A program made the position numbers and the translations under genes. Positions 17,719-27,362 of a stretch of DNA of 64,000 bases are shown here, piece by piece. Each line of letters opens with the position of its first letter. Position 1 is the first letter of the stretch. Source of the stretch: Rossellomorea aquimaris (GTDB lineage Bacteria; Bacillota; Bacilli; Bacillales; Bacillaceae_B). The DNA is taken from positions 374,501 to 438,500 of the forward strand of contig NZ_VTEX01000003.1 in assembly GCF_008180865.1 (NCBI RefSeq), written 5' to 3'. The notes below the pieces were generated by a model. It was not told the origin of the DNA. It did no database searches and saw nothing but the letters and a program-made list of their open reading frames with translations.

Positions 17719-18691
17719 CTTCGTCTACCTCCTGTAGCCAGCATTTCACTCTGTGGTCTCCGTGCAATTCAAAATCATCTGGAGCTTGAACGACACACTT
17801 TTCCATTGCGTAAGGACACCGGGGATGAAAACGACACCCGTTGATTTCTTCATTAATATTTGGAAGTGAACCAGGTATTGCCTCAAGTTCAAAATCGGGT
17901 TCATCCAAATTGGGTACAGAATTCAACAACCCCTTGGTATAAGGGTGCTGGGGATTTTCAAAAATGGATTCTACTGACCCCTCCTCTACTTTTTCCCCTG
18001 CATACATGACCATTACTCGATCTGCCACTTCTGCCACAACCCCCATATCATGTGTGATCATCATAACCCCCATCCCAAGCTTATCTTTCAAATCTTGGAT
18101 TAAATCAAGGATTTGAGCTTGAATGGTCACGTCCAAGGCAGTAGTCGGTTCATCCGCAATGAGTAATTGGGGGTGACAGGCGAGTGAAATGGCAATCATG
18201 ACTCTCTGCCTCATTCCTCCACTTAACTCATGAGGGTACTGTTTCATTCTTTTTTCAGGATATGGGATGCCTACTTGCTTCAATAGTTCAATCCCTTGTT
18301 TATGAGCATTTGATTTATTTAGCTTATGATGTAAAATGAGCGGTTCTCTCAATTGATACCCGATTGTCAAAACCGGGTTCAGCGCCGTCATAGGCTCCTG
18401 GAAAATCATTGATATATCCTTACCGCGAATCTTTCTAAGTTCCTCTGAGGAGATTTGGGTTAAATTCAGACCCTTGAAATCAATACTGCCATCCTTGATG
18501 AATCCATTGCTTGGGAGCAGACCCATCACGGATAATGATGTAATGCTTTTTCCGCACCCTGACTCCCCTACGACACATAGGGTCTCTCCTTTTTTTATAG
18601 AGAACGATACTCCCCGGACAGCCGACACATCACCGTCTGCCGTCCGAAAAGCTGTAACTAAGTTCTTTACAGATAATAGATCTGTTGTCAT
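17684..18691 (-). CDS. Peptide ABC transporter ATP-binding protein (OppD/DppD type)
   Basis: Second ATPase of the importer, 335 residues. Walker A is GESGCGKS, the Q loop is MIFQEPMTALNPV, the signature is LSGGMRQRVMIAI, Walker B is LLIADEPTTALD and the H loop is MITHDMG. The C-terminal region has the cysteine motif GCRFHPRCPYAMEKC. The ATG at 18691 lies 9 bp after the binding-protein stop and follows AGGGGT; the longer frame back to 18730 would overlap the preceding gene without a ribosome site. Confidence 0.93.
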   Translation of the reverse strand: MTTDLLSVKNLVTAFRTADGDVSAVRGVSFSIKKGETLCVVGESGCGKSITSLSVMGLLPSNGFIKDGSIDFKGLNLTQISSEELRKIRGKDISMIFQEPMTALNPVLTIGYQLREPLILHHKLNKSNAHKQGIELLKQVGIPYPEKRMKQYPHELSGGMRQRVMIAISLACHPQLLIADEPTTALDVTIQAQILDLIQDLKDKLGMGVMMITHDMGVVAEVADRVMVMYAGEKVEEGSVESIFENPQHPYTKGLLNSVPNLDEPDFELEAIPGSLPNINEEINGCRFHPRCPYAMEKCVVQAPDDFELHGDHRVKCWLQEVDEGADNRQKIVHT

Positions 18692-18699
18692 CTTTACCC

Positions 18700-20232
18700 C
18701 TACTCTCTGTAAACGTTGTATAACGACCATTGTCCAGTCGGATCTAATTTAAGACCTTTTACAGATTGATCCGTTGCAGCCGTTACCACTCCATGATTCA
18801 TGACGATGACCGGTGCATCCTTAACGAGTAATTTATTCGCTTCATCCAGTTTCTCGGCACGTACATTTTGATCAACATTTTCTCTCGATTCATTAACGAG
18901 CTTATCGAATTCAGGATTACTATATCGGACTCTATTGGACGAACCTACGTTATCTGAATGAAAGTTTGGATACAATAGCTCACTTCCATCTGACGTTGTA
19001 TTAGACCAGCCAAGGAACGTCATATCATATTTTCCATCACGGGCTGTATCTAAGAACGTTCCCCATTCCATCGTCTCAATGGATACTTTTAAACCAGCTT
19101 CCTGCAACTGAGATTGAGCAATCTCTGCCATCAGCATATAACTATCACGATTCGCCACTAATATCGTAAGCTCTTTTTCTTCAAAGTTATTCTTTTTCAC
19201 CAGTTCTTTCGCTTTTTCAAGATCGTGTTGATACCCTTCTTCGTTTGCTGACTCATCATATCCGAATACCTTCGGGCCGATTACACTGTTTCCTTCAATG
19301 CCAAGTCCATTCAACTTTTTCACGTAGGCTTCACGATTGAGTGCATATGCCACCGCTTGTCGAAACTCGGGGTTGTTCATCGGCTCTTTTTCCATATTGA
19401 ATCCCATATAGTAAACAGGGGTCCCTTCCTGCTTTGATACCTCTACATTCTTTAGAGTCTCTACACGTTGTAATTGTTCGGTGGGAATGGCATCAATAAA
19501 TTGGACCTTTCCTGTTTGAAGCATAGAAATCGCTGTCGTCACTTCTGGTACCACTTTGAAAACGACTTTTTTAAGCTTAGGTGCATCCTGCCAATAATCT
19601 TCATTTTTCTCGATTACAACCTGATCTCCCGGTGTCCAACTTACGAATGTAAAGGGTCCGGTTCCTACAGGTTCCTTCATTAAATCTTGAGATTCATCCG
19701 CTGCCGGACTGACAATTGATGAATTTGTATGGGACAATGCTGCCAATAATGGTCCATATGGATATTTCGTTTTAATTTCAACCGTATAGTCATCCACCAC
19801 ATTCACTGACTCAATAGGCTCCAATAGCGACGCACGGGGTGCAGCTGTCTCGGGGTCCATAAATTTATCGAACGTATATTTAACTGCTTCTGCATTAAAG
19901 TCCGTTCCATCATGAAATTTAATACCTTCTTTTAGTTTAATAACCCACGTTTTATCGTCTGGTGTTTCGTATGATTCAGCGAGTAAAGGCTCCATTTCCA
20001 TCGTCTCTGGATTTCTCGTAAAAAGAGTTTCATAGACTTGTTCAATGACGTTAGAGGAAACCGAATCGTTTGTTAATATAGGTGAAAGCCCCACTACATC
20101 GGAAGTTGACGCATACGTTAACTCTTGGGAGACTTCCCCGCTACTTTTGTCCCCGCCTCCACTTGAACTGCTTGAACATGCCGTCATGAAAACTACCAAT
20201 AATCCTACCAATACGATAAGCCACTTCTTCAT
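18700..20232 (-). CDS. Peptide-binding lipoprotein of the ABC importer (SBP family 5)
   Basis: Extracellular solute receptor, 510 residues. The signal peptide has the lipobox FMTACSSS with Cys at about residue 19, followed by a Ser/Gly linker. The SBP_bac_5 domain is recognised from LAESYETPDDKTWVIKLKEGIKFHDG, EPVGTGPFTFVSW and FRQAVAYALNREAYV. The neighbouring gamma-glutamyltransferase suggests glutathione or gamma-glutamyl peptides as ligand (compare GsiB), but this is inferred from context only. Confidence 0.92.
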   Translation of the reverse strand: MKKWLIVLVGLLVVFMTACSSSSSGGGDKSSGEVSQELTYASTSDVVGLSPILTNDSVSSNVIEQVYETLFTRNPETMEMEPLLAESYETPDDKTWVIKLKEGIKFHDGTDFNAEAVKYTFDKFMDPETAAPRASLLEPIESVNVVDDYTVEIKTKYPYGPLLAALSHTNSSIVSPAADESQDLMKEPVGTGPFTFVSWTPGDQVVIEKNEDYWQDAPKLKKVVFKVVPEVTTAISMLQTGKVQFIDAIPTEQLQRVETLKNVEVSKQEGTPVYYMGFNMEKEPMNNPEFRQAVAYALNREAYVKKLNGLGIEGNSVIGPKVFGYDESANEEGYQHDLEKAKELVKKNNFEEKELTILVANRDSYMLMAEIAQSQLQEAGLKVSIETMEWGTFLDTARDGKYDMTFLGWSNTTSDGSELLYPNFHSDNVGSSNRVRYSNPEFDKLVNESRENVDQNVRAEKLDEANKLLVKDAPVIVMNHGVVTAATDQSVKGLKLDPTGQWSLYNVYRE

Positions 20233-20251
20233 CTTACATCCCCCTCTATTT

Positions 20252-21157
20252 TTATTGATTCAGATCCATGTTTGGATCAAGTGCATCCCTTAAACCATCT
20301 CCGACTACATTAAAAGCAAATACGATCAGCATGATGGCGATTCCCGGTACGATCGTCATATGTGGTGACGTCCACATGAAATTCTGTCCCTGGGCAATCA
20401 TTGCCCCCCATTCGGGTGTCGGTGGCTGTGCCCCTAAACCAAGATAGCTAAGGGCAGCCGTTGATAGGATGGCTGTTGCCATTCTCATGGTCGCGAATAC
20501 AATGATGGGGGCTATACAGTTAGGCAGAATATGTTTCACCAAGATCCGCAGATCACTGGCTCCAAGTGATTTCATTGCTTGAATGTACTCTTGCTTCTTT
20601 ACGGATAATACAGATCCTCTTACGATACGTGCGCAAGTTGGGATGGACCAAATACTAATTGCAATCGCCACATTTACTAAACTCGTTCCAAGAACAGCAA
20701 TGATCAGCATTGCTAGGAGGATACCCGGGAAAGCAAAAAGTAGATCCACAATCCTCATGATGAATCCATCCAGCTTACGATAATAACCTGACAGGAGACC
20801 GAGTGTAACTCCCCCAATCAGCCCCAGACTTACAGCAGTGATCCCCACTACAAGGGAGATTCTTGCTCCAAAGACAATCCTGCTCCACATATCGCGGCCA
20901 TAGTTATCCGTTCCCAGCCAGTGTCCTTCCGAGAATAGAGGTAATTCACTTGCCGCTAAATCTTGTTTAAGCGGCCCGTGGCTAGTAATCAATGGTGCTG
21001 CTATAGCCAGAAAAATTTGGATGGTTATAATAATCAAGCCAATTACGGCTAATTTATTTTTCAATAAGCGTTTTACGGTCGTTATCAGATACTTTTCCTT
21101 TTTCTTCAATTGAGCGGAGCTTCTTACAGAGTTATTTGTCACCACTTCAGCTGCCAT
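20252..21157 (-). CDS. Peptide ABC transporter permease (DppC/OppC type)
   Basis: Membrane subunit, 301 residues and six predicted helices. It has the OppC N-terminal domain (LLKNKLAVIGLIIITIQIF), the extracytoplasmic motif HWLGTDNYGRDMWSRI, and the EAA loop SLGASDLRILVKHILPN that docks the ATPase. The last residues are RDALDPNMDLNQ, typical of DppC. It lies 20 bp after the other permease gene. Confidence 0.93.
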   Translation of the reverse strand: MAAEVVTNNSVRSSAQLKKKEKYLITTVKRLLKNKLAVIGLIIITIQIFLAIAAPLITSHGPLKQDLAASELPLFSEGHWLGTDNYGRDMWSRIVFGARISLVVGITAVSLGLIGGVTLGLLSGYYRKLDGFIMRIVDLLFAFPGILLAMLIIAVLGTSLVNVAIAISIWSIPTCARIVRGSVLSVKKQEYIQAMKSLGASDLRILVKHILPNCIAPIIVFATMRMATAILSTAALSYLGLGAQPPTPEWGAMIAQGQNFMWTSPHMTIVPGIAIMLIVFAFNVVGDGLRDALDPNMDLNQ

Positions 21158-21177
21158 TTTGTCTTTCCTCCCTTCTA

Positions 21178-22119
21178 TTAATCGTAGCTAATTCGTGGAT
21201 CAATAAAGACATAAATAATATCAACCAATAAATTCACAAGAACAAAGAGTGTTGCCACTAATAAAACGGAACCTTGAACCATCGGGAAGTCCCTGGCTGC
21301 TATCGCATCAATCATTAACCTTCCCACACCGTTGATGGCGAAGACCTGCTCCGTGATAATCGTTCCGCCAAGGAGGAAACCGAAGTTCAATCCAATGACA
21401 GTTATGACAGGAATCATCGAATTTTTAAGGGCATGTATCCAAATGATGGTTTTCTCTTTTAATCCTTTTGCCCTGGCTGTACGTATGTAGTCTGCCCGAA
21501 TGACTTCAAGCATTGAGGAACGGCTTATCCTTGCAATCATTGCGGCCGATCCTGTGCCCAATGTGATAGCTGGAAGAATCAACTGTTTCATCCCTTCTAT
21601 TGTCCAAAAAGGAGCATCCAGCCCTCCGACTGGTAAGACCTGAAAATTTACCGCAAATACCAGAATCAGAATTGTTCCAAGCCAGAAGTTCGGTATGGAA
21701 ATACCCGCTAAAGCCACAACCGTGCTCGAAACATCCAACCAGGAATTTTGTTTCAATGCTGAAATAATTCCAGCGATGAGTCCGATCACAACTGCTACGA
21801 TCATGCTCGCAATAGCGAGATTCAACGTATTAGGGAACCTGACTGCAATCGCTTCAGATACGGATTGTTTTGTTTGATAGGAATAACCAAAATCACCTTG
21901 AAATACCCCTTTCAGATAATCCCAATATTGTACTAAGAATGGATCATTCAGGCCGAGATTATCGCGGATGGCTGCAATATCAGATTCTGAAGCAGTGGGT
22001 CCTCCGATAATGGATGCTGGATCTCCTGGTGCGATATGCATACTGCCGAAAACCAGGAACGAAATACCGATGAGTAAAAGTATAAGCTCTAAAAATCTAC
22101 GTGTTATGAGTGCTGCCAA
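21178..22119 (-). CDS. Peptide ABC transporter permease (DppB/OppB type)
   Basis: First gene of the importer operon, about 313 residues with six helices. Features: RRFLELILLLIGISFLVFG at the N-terminus, the HIAPGDPASIIGG motif, IPNFWLGTILILVFAV, the EAA loop ARAKGLKEKTIIWIHALKN, and the closing DPRISYD. The TTG at 22119 follows AGGAGG by 9 bp; a TTG at 22128 lies too close to the ribosome site. A perfect 13-bp inverted repeat precedes the gene. Confidence 0.92.
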   Translation of the reverse strand: MAALITRRFLELILLLIGISFLVFGSMHIAPGDPASIIGGPTASESDIAAIRDNLGLNDPFLVQYWDYLKGVFQGDFGYSYQTKQSVSEAIAVRFPNTLNLAIASMIVAVVIGLIAGIISALKQNSWLDVSSTVVALAGISIPNFWLGTILILVFAVNFQVLPVGGLDAPFWTIEGMKQLILPAITLGTGSAAMIARISRSSMLEVIRADYIRTARAKGLKEKTIIWIHALKNSMIPVITVIGLNFGFLLGGTIITEQVFAINGVGRLMIDAIAARDFPMVQGSVLLVATLFVLVNLLVDIIYVFIDPRISYD

Positions 22120-22157
22120 AATGTTCAACCTCCTTTTCCTTTAACCTGAAAGAAATT

Positions 22158-22199
22158 TACGTTTGTTAGGAAAAAGTTGATATTAACCTAACAAACGTA
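22158..22199 (-). promoter_or_regulatory. Inverted repeat in the importer operon leader, possible operator
   Basis: TACGTTTGTTAGG (22158-22170) is repeated in inverse as CCTAACAAACGTA (22187-22199), 13 of 13 bases. A TATAAT on the reverse strand at 22226-22221 puts the repeat just downstream of the likely transcription start. Binding by the neighbouring Lrp-type regulator is an inference; an RNA hairpin is the alternative. Confidence 0.55.
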
Positions 22200-22318
22200 G
22201 TTAATTTTATGTTATTGACGATTATATCGGATACCGAAAGGAAAATCTACACATTTTTCTAAAAAATTTATTTATTTCGAATATTTAACTTTTCTTAATG
22301 TTTTTCAAAAAAAACCAA

Positions 22319-22353
22319 AAAAAAGAGCTTACCAAATTGATGGTTAAGCCCTT
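22319..22353 (-). terminator. Terminator of the Lrp/AsnC gene
   Basis: GGCTTAACCA pairs with TGGTAAGCTC on the reverse strand, followed by a run of eight T. Confidence 0.8.
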
Positions 22354-22357
22354 TTTC

Positions 22358-22807
22358 CTATAATTTAAGTCCACTTCTACTTTTGAACCTTCTTAGCAGA
22401 ATGTGACTTTCTACTCTGGAAATGCCCTCCAGAGAATACAATTCATTATTAACAAATTTCTCTAACGCTGTAAAATCTTCGACAAGTACGTGCATATGTA
22501 ATGTGCTTGGCCCTGTCATTTGATAGCAACTTGCTACACTTGGATTATCTGCTAAGGTTTGAGCGACCTCCACTAAATAAGCGGGCTCACAATCTACTTC
22601 AAAGAAAGCCGATACCTGCTTTCCTACCTTTTCAGAATTAATTACTACACTAAATCGCTCTATGACCCCATTTTCCATTAACTGATGTACCCTTTCCCGG
22701 ACAGATACACGTGAAAGATTCAACTCTTTCCCAATATCAGCGTAAGAAAGTCGTCCATTTTCAGTTAACAACTGTAATATTTTACGATCAATGTCATCAA
22801 TCTTCAT
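22358..22807 (-). CDS. Lrp/AsnC-family transcriptional regulator
   Basis: A 149-residue regulator. The N-terminal helix-turn-helix covers DDIDRKILQLLTENGRLSYA to SRVSVRERVHQLMENG. The C-terminal RAM (amino acid binding) domain starts near VSAFFEVDCEP and includes CYQMTGPSTLHMHVLVED. It lies directly upstream of the peptide importer-ggt-chrA operon on the same strand and is separated from it by a terminator. The B. subtilis cluster ywrABCD pairs the same four protein types, so control of that operon is likely. Confidence 0.88.
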   Translation of the reverse strand: MKIDDIDRKILQLLTENGRLSYADIGKELNLSRVSVRERVHQLMENGVIERFSVVINSEKVGKQVSAFFEVDCEPAYLVEVAQTLADNPSVASCYQMTGPSTLHMHVLVEDFTALEKFVNNELYSLEGISRVESHILLRRFKSRSGLKL

Positions 22808-22984
22808 CACATCACCTCACAAATCACACTTAAAGTATTTTAACAAAGTAAATTTATTATAACGATAAACCAGTTTTGAGAAAAGGGAATATCAGAATTC
22901 TCCGAAAAGATATGAAGGTATTTCATCCTGTTCCTTTAGTCCTTAATCATTAGAAAACAACAGATTGATTTCTTCTGAATAAAC

Positions 22985-23018
22985 AGAAGGACCCCCTACT
23001 TAAGGACGTCCTTCTAAT
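22985..23018 (-). terminator. Probable terminator after minJ
   Basis: AGAAGGAC pairs with GTCCTTCT on the reverse strand with a GTTTATT tail, downstream of the minJ stop. The T-run is weak. Confidence 0.5.
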
Positions 23019-23057
23019 TATAGTATTATTCTCTAAGACGGAGTTTTCTTGAAATTT

Positions 23058-24254
23058 TCAGGAAACCTGATGATGCTCCCAACCCGAGGATTCATCGGCA
23101 AAAATGATTCCAAGCTCGTGATGATCACCTTCGTACAACGCTCCCTGCGTAAAACGGTTTTCCCCGTTTGTCCCAAGTACCTCAAGCTTACAGTACGCCC
23201 CGTTCTTTTGAAGGGCTTCATAAAACGCTCTTTCCGTATTTACTTCGACCCCGTTCACTTTCAGGACGATTTCTCCTACTTCCAGTGTCAATTTCCTCGC
23301 TGGAGAAGCTGGCAATATTCCCAGGATCATGACTCCCTTAGGCTGTCTTTTGAAGAAATATGGTTTAGAATCCTCAGAGATTCTGTAGCGATACGCAATC
23401 CATGCCCGTCCACCAACTGCCACAACCACTGCTCCGATTGAAAACATAGGAGCCCAGAATCCTGCCACAGCGAGCGTTAATACAAATGCTCCAAGCCAGA
23501 AAACCCTATAACCTGTATGTTTAATCGCAACTTCAGGCAAGGTACTTTTAACAAGCTGCTGAAAACCAATGAGGAATGGCACACAAAGGAGAGAATACGT
23601 CTCTGTCCCCAGAGCAAACACAGGCCACCATTCAAATGGAAGCGTCAATGCCCCGGTAGGAATCGGCACAAACATCGGCACAAGCCACAGTTTCTTCCCT
23701 TGATGGGCACCTACTTTCAGTCCACGTGCACTTTTAAGTAGACGGGGTGAAGTATGCTTCCACCCGTTCAATCGAATCAAGCTTCCTTCAATCATCGTCA
23801 ACACACCAAGAAGCACGACGATGGAGCTCAGCAGCCCTACATCCAAGTTTTCTACATATGTATTCACATATGGGATTTCCCACTGAAAATAATCCAACGC
23901 AACCAGGATAAAATAAGAAAACCCTACCGTCATGGTCGCAGACATGAGGTGAAAACGACTCGTCAATGCAAACAGGATGGACACCAATCCTATCAGTATG
24001 ATTCCGGCGAAAGGAATCACAACCCCTGCTCCAACAGTTACGACAGAAAACAGCAATCCAAGTACAATTCCATATGATAATAAAACCCGTGTATCATGAT
24101 ATCCGTCCAGCAATCTCGTATTAAAGTCTCTTCGTTCACTTTTAACACGATAATAGCCCGTCATGATAGCGAAAAACACAGACAAATATAATACAGGATG
24201 AAGAAATAACTTTCCAAATCCCTTCACTACCTCCAGCAACCAAAGCTCAACCAA
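23058..24254 (-). CDS. minJ: Cell division topological determinant MinJ (multi-pass membrane PDZ protein)
   Basis: In B. subtilis MinJ links DivIVA to MinD and keeps the Min system at poles and septa. This 398-residue protein has the same build: about eight membrane helices (residues 15-285) and one cytoplasmic PDZ domain at the C-terminus (about 305-385, KGVMILGILPASPARKLTLE and GEIVLKVNGVEVN). It lies next to ctpB as in B. subtilis. The start is TTG, 8 bp after GGTGGTG. Without the synteny one would call it only a PDZ membrane protein. Confidence 0.82.
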   Translation of the reverse strand: MVELWLLEVVKGFGKLFLHPVLYLSVFFAIMTGYYRVKSERRDFNTRLLDGYHDTRVLLSYGIVLGLLFSVVTVGAGVVIPFAGIILIGLVSILFALTSRFHLMSATMTVGFSYFILVALDYFQWEIPYVNTYVENLDVGLLSSIVVLLGVLTMIEGSLIRLNGWKHTSPRLLKSARGLKVGAHQGKKLWLVPMFVPIPTGALTLPFEWWPVFALGTETYSLLCVPFLIGFQQLVKSTLPEVAIKHTGYRVFWLGAFVLTLAVAGFWAPMFSIGAVVVAVGGRAWIAYRYRISEDSKPYFFKRQPKGVMILGILPASPARKLTLEVGEIVLKVNGVEVNTERAFYEALQKNGAYCKLEVLGTNGENRFTQGALYEGDHHELGIIFADESSGWEHHQVS

Positions 24255-24442
24255 TGATCCGTCACCACCTTTTTAAGAAAATTTGCATTATCTACTATTT
24301 TATCAAAAGACTCCCCTAAAACCTATTGCAATTTTATATGATAGTTTTACGATTCGATTTCATTTCCGACAGTATTCTGCATATTTTCCCGGGAAATGAT
24401 GTCGGATAGACAGGAAAAACAAGTGATTATGTGTGATTTTCA

Positions 24443-24482
24443 AAATAAAAATAGAGCCAACCATCATCATGATGGTCGGCCC
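24443..24482 (-). terminator. Terminator of ctpB
   Basis: GCCGACCATCATGATGATGGTTGGC forms a near-perfect hairpin on the reverse strand, followed by TCTATTTTTATTTTG. It lies 10 bp after the stop. Confidence 0.85.
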
Positions 24483-24490
24483 CTAAATTA

Positions 24491-25936
24491 TTAACGCTGT
24501 GCTGTTCTTTCAATATATTCTAAAGCGGCCTGCAGCTGCAGGTCATTCTTCTCATTCTTTACGGCTTCAAAGATTTCCTCCTGTAATTTTTCCGCTGTTA
24601 CAGTATCAATGATCCCTGTCACGTCAATGCTCTCCTGACTTTGGAAATCCTTTACAGCCTTTTCAGTTTCTTTACTGAAATATCCATCCACGCGGTCAAT
24701 GGAGAATCCAAGTCCTTGAAGCATTTCCTGGGCGTTTTGAATCTGTTCATTGTTCATCCCTTCTTTAAGGGGCTTTTCGACTTGAAGCGGGTGGGCATAG
24801 AAATAGGATGGCTGTCTAACAGGGATATCCGGTTTGATCCCCTTTTTATGAATCCAGTTTCCATTCGGTGTCAGCCACTTGAACATCGTCAGCTTGATAT
24901 TGCTTCCATCTCCCATCGGAACGGCTTGTTGCACGGTGCCTTTCCCAAAACTCTTCGTTCCGATAAGTGGATACCCTTCCGCTTCTTTTAGTGCTCCAGC
25001 CAGGATTTCAGAAGCTGAGGCACTTCCTTCATCTATCAACACCACAACAGGATAAGCCTTTCTTGCTTTACTGTTTGAGAAGGACTTCATCACTTCTCCA
25101 CTTCGCTCTTGAATTTGCACATACGGCTTTTTCTCCGTTACAAATTCTTTGAGAATTTCTTCTACACTTGAAAGTAGACCTCCTGGATTCCCTCTCACAT
25201 CAAGGACCAATCCTTCTACTTTTTTCTTTTCAAGTTCTTCTAATTGCTTTTTAAAATCAACGGCCGTATTTTCTGAGAAAGTAGTGATCTGGATGTATCC
25301 TGTTTTCTTCCCATTGACTTCCTTCACATCAGAGATGACCGTCTCGACAGGAATCTCATCACGTTTCACAGATACTTTGATCGGATCCGTCAGTCCTTCC
25401 CGCGTAATTTCCAATTGAACCTCCGTACCCTTTTTCCCTCTGATTTTCAAAGTAGCTTCGTACAGGTCAAGTCCTTCGATGCTATTTCCGTCTACTTTAA
25501 TGATACGGTCATTCGGTTTCAATCCCGCTTCTTCCGCAGGAGAATTTTTAAATGGAGCAACAATGATCAGCTTTCCGTCCATGATCGTGACTTCTGCTCC
25601 AATTCCTTCGAATGAAGAATCCAATGCGTCATTGAATTGGGAGGCAGTCTCGGCATTCATGTAAACCGAGTATGGATCATCGAGGGTCTTCAACATCCCT
25701 TGAATGGCTCCTTCCACAAGCTGCCCCTTGTCCACATCCTGAAAAAACTTGTCACTGATCAGATCATAAGCCACTTCCACTTTGTGCAGCTTGTCATTGA
25801 GCTCGCCTTTTCCGTCAAACTGAGCAAGCTCTTCCCCATCCTTGCCCGTCCATTCCAAGCCGCCATACATTCCTCCGGCACCGATCAGCATACTGATGAT
25901 GATTGTGATGATGAGCTTTCTGCCCGTCCACTCCAT
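24491..25936 (-). CDS. ctpB: Carboxy-terminal processing protease CtpB (S41)
   Basis: PDZ serine protease; in B. subtilis CtpB cleaves SpoIVFA and triggers sigma-K during sporulation. The 481 residues include an N-terminal membrane anchor (ITIIISMLIGAGGMYGG), a PDZ domain (about 110-185, FEGIGAEV and EAGLKPNDRIIKVDG), and the S41 core with VLDVRGNPGGLLSSV, the catalytic Ser in DEGSASASEI (about 304) and Lys in SFGKGTVQ (about 329). A C-terminal peptidoglycan-binding domain (about 390-450) ends it. The length matches B. subtilis CtpB (480). Confidence 0.92.
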   Translation of the reverse strand: MEWTGRKLIITIIISMLIGAGGMYGGLEWTGKDGEELAQFDGKGELNDKLHKVEVAYDLISDKFFQDVDKGQLVEGAIQGMLKTLDDPYSVYMNAETASQFNDALDSSFEGIGAEVTIMDGKLIIVAPFKNSPAEEAGLKPNDRIIKVDGNSIEGLDLYEATLKIRGKKGTEVQLEITREGLTDPIKVSVKRDEIPVETVISDVKEVNGKKTGYIQITTFSENTAVDFKKQLEELEKKKVEGLVLDVRGNPGGLLSSVEEILKEFVTEKKPYVQIQERSGEVMKSFSNSKARKAYPVVVLIDEGSASASEILAGALKEAEGYPLIGTKSFGKGTVQQAVPMGDGSNIKLTMFKWLTPNGNWIHKKGIKPDIPVRQPSYFYAHPLQVEKPLKEGMNNEQIQNAQEMLQGLGFSIDRVDGYFSKETEKAVKDFQSQESIDVTGIIDTVTAEKLQEEIFEAVKNEKNDLQLQAALEYIERTAQR

Positions 25937-26017
25937 ATATTCCCCTCCAGCTTGTTGTTGGTCTTTGTATAGATAAGAGTGGTGCGACTAAGGACGCCAG
26001 CCTTTCTTATCCAACGA

Positions 26018-26062
26018 AAAAGACACCACACAAAAACGCGCTAAGGCGGTGCGATGTCTTTG
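26018..26062 (-). terminator. Probable terminator after metX
   Basis: AAAGACATCGCACC can pair with GGTGTCTTT around a GC-rich loop on the reverse strand, ending in TTTTTC. It may serve both strands. Confidence 0.5.
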
Positions 26063-26110
26063 CTTATCTAACTATATGCCGGAGGGGGACGAGTTATGAT
26101 AAGAGAGCTC

Positions 26111-27184
26111 TTATTTTGAACCTGTAAAAACTCTTTGTACGTGATGGTTTTTGAGATGAGAAGCAATGATTCCTCCCCACTTTTCAAATTCCACCAGGAA
26201 TCCGTCATGACCAAAGGAAGTGGAGATAAAGTAGTGTTCACTCTTTGGTACAAGCTGAGTAAACTCCTTTAGATACCCAGGTGAATAAATTAAATCTCCT
26301 TCATAACTGATCGAAATCAGTTCGCACTGATAGTTCTTCGCTACTTCTTCTGTTCCTCCTCTTCCTCTTCCGATATCATGTGAGTTCATCGCTTTCAGCA
26401 GGATAAGGTAACTGTTAGGGTCAAACCGCTTTCCTAATTTCTTTCCTTGGTAATCGAGATAGCTTTCGACATTGAACAGTTCGTTTTGCTTTTCACGTTG
26501 GAAACGATGATCGAACAACTCCTGAGTCCGGTATGTGACCATTCCAACCATTCTGGCAATCTCCAACCCTTTCAAAATGGAGCCTGGTGGATAATGGCCT
26601 TTTTGAAAGTCGGGGTCCTCTTCAATCGCTGTGATTCCGATGTGATTAAAGGCGAGACCGTAATCATTTAAGGCAGGGGTGACGGCAAGGGCGAATACTT
26701 TATTAATATAGGCAGGATAAAGGACTCCCCATTCCAAGGCCTGCATCCCTCCCAGGGAGCCTCCAATGACCGCTTCGATGTGGTCGATTGAAAGTTGTTG
26801 GAGAGCTTTATATTGGGCATGGACCATGTCCCTTATCGTAATACCCGGGAAGTCCGGACCGTAACGCTCTCCCGTTTCTTGATTGGTGGACGCCGGTCCC
26901 GTGCTTCCTTCACATCCTCCTAATACATTAAAGGCAATCACATTAAAATGGTCGGTATCAATATACGAGCCCGGACCGATCAGTCCGTCCCACCAGCCGC
27001 GGTCTTCACTCGTCCCCTTTACGATATGGGTCCCGGTGAGGGCATGGCAAACCAGGATGGCCGGTCCTTCTTTGTTTCCTGTTCGTTCATACGTAAGATC
27101 TACATTTTTCAACGTGGTGCCTGACTCTAATGTTAGGGATGGGATGGTAATGGAGCTAACTTCATATGTGTATGGTTTCTCCAC
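26111..27184 (-). CDS. metX: Homoserine O-acetyltransferase (MetX family)
   Basis: Alpha/beta hydrolase that acylates homoserine for direct sulfhydrylation by MetY. The 357-residue sequence shows ILVCHALTGTHI (oxyanion region), the nucleophile Ser in GGSLGGMQALEW (about 143), and the C-terminal Asp/His region (ISYEGDLIYSP, TSFGHDGFLVE). The start is GTG behind AAAGGAGGTGG. It lies downstream of metY, with a 395-bp gap that holds a 20-bp-period repeat array. A succinyl donor cannot be excluded by eye. Confidence 0.92.
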   Translation of the reverse strand: MEKPYTYEVSSITIPSLTLESGTTLKNVDLTYERTGNKEGPAILVCHALTGTHIVKGTSEDRGWWDGLIGPGSYIDTDHFNVIAFNVLGGCEGSTGPASTNQETGERYGPDFPGITIRDMVHAQYKALQQLSIDHIEAVIGGSLGGMQALEWGVLYPAYINKVFALAVTPALNDYGLAFNHIGITAIEEDPDFQKGHYPPGSILKGLEIARMVGMVTYRTQELFDHRFQREKQNELFNVESYLDYQGKKLGKRFDPNSYLILLKAMNSHDIGRGRGGTEEVAKNYQCELISISYEGDLIYSPGYLKEFTQLVPKSEHYFISTSFGHDGFLVEFEKWGGIIASHLKNHHVQRVFTGSK

Positions 27185-27362
27185 TCCTCCACCTCCTTTT
27201 TTTGGTGTTGTGGCGGGGGTGATCAGGTTCCCCCCGTGTGTAAAACAGTTGATTATGGACTCGGTTTTTGAGTATTTGGCATTATGGGCGTTGAGAATTT
27301 GTCGTTAGGGCTATCGTCAATAATTCTGATTATCATTCGAGGTGACGGCGTGCATCCTGTTT

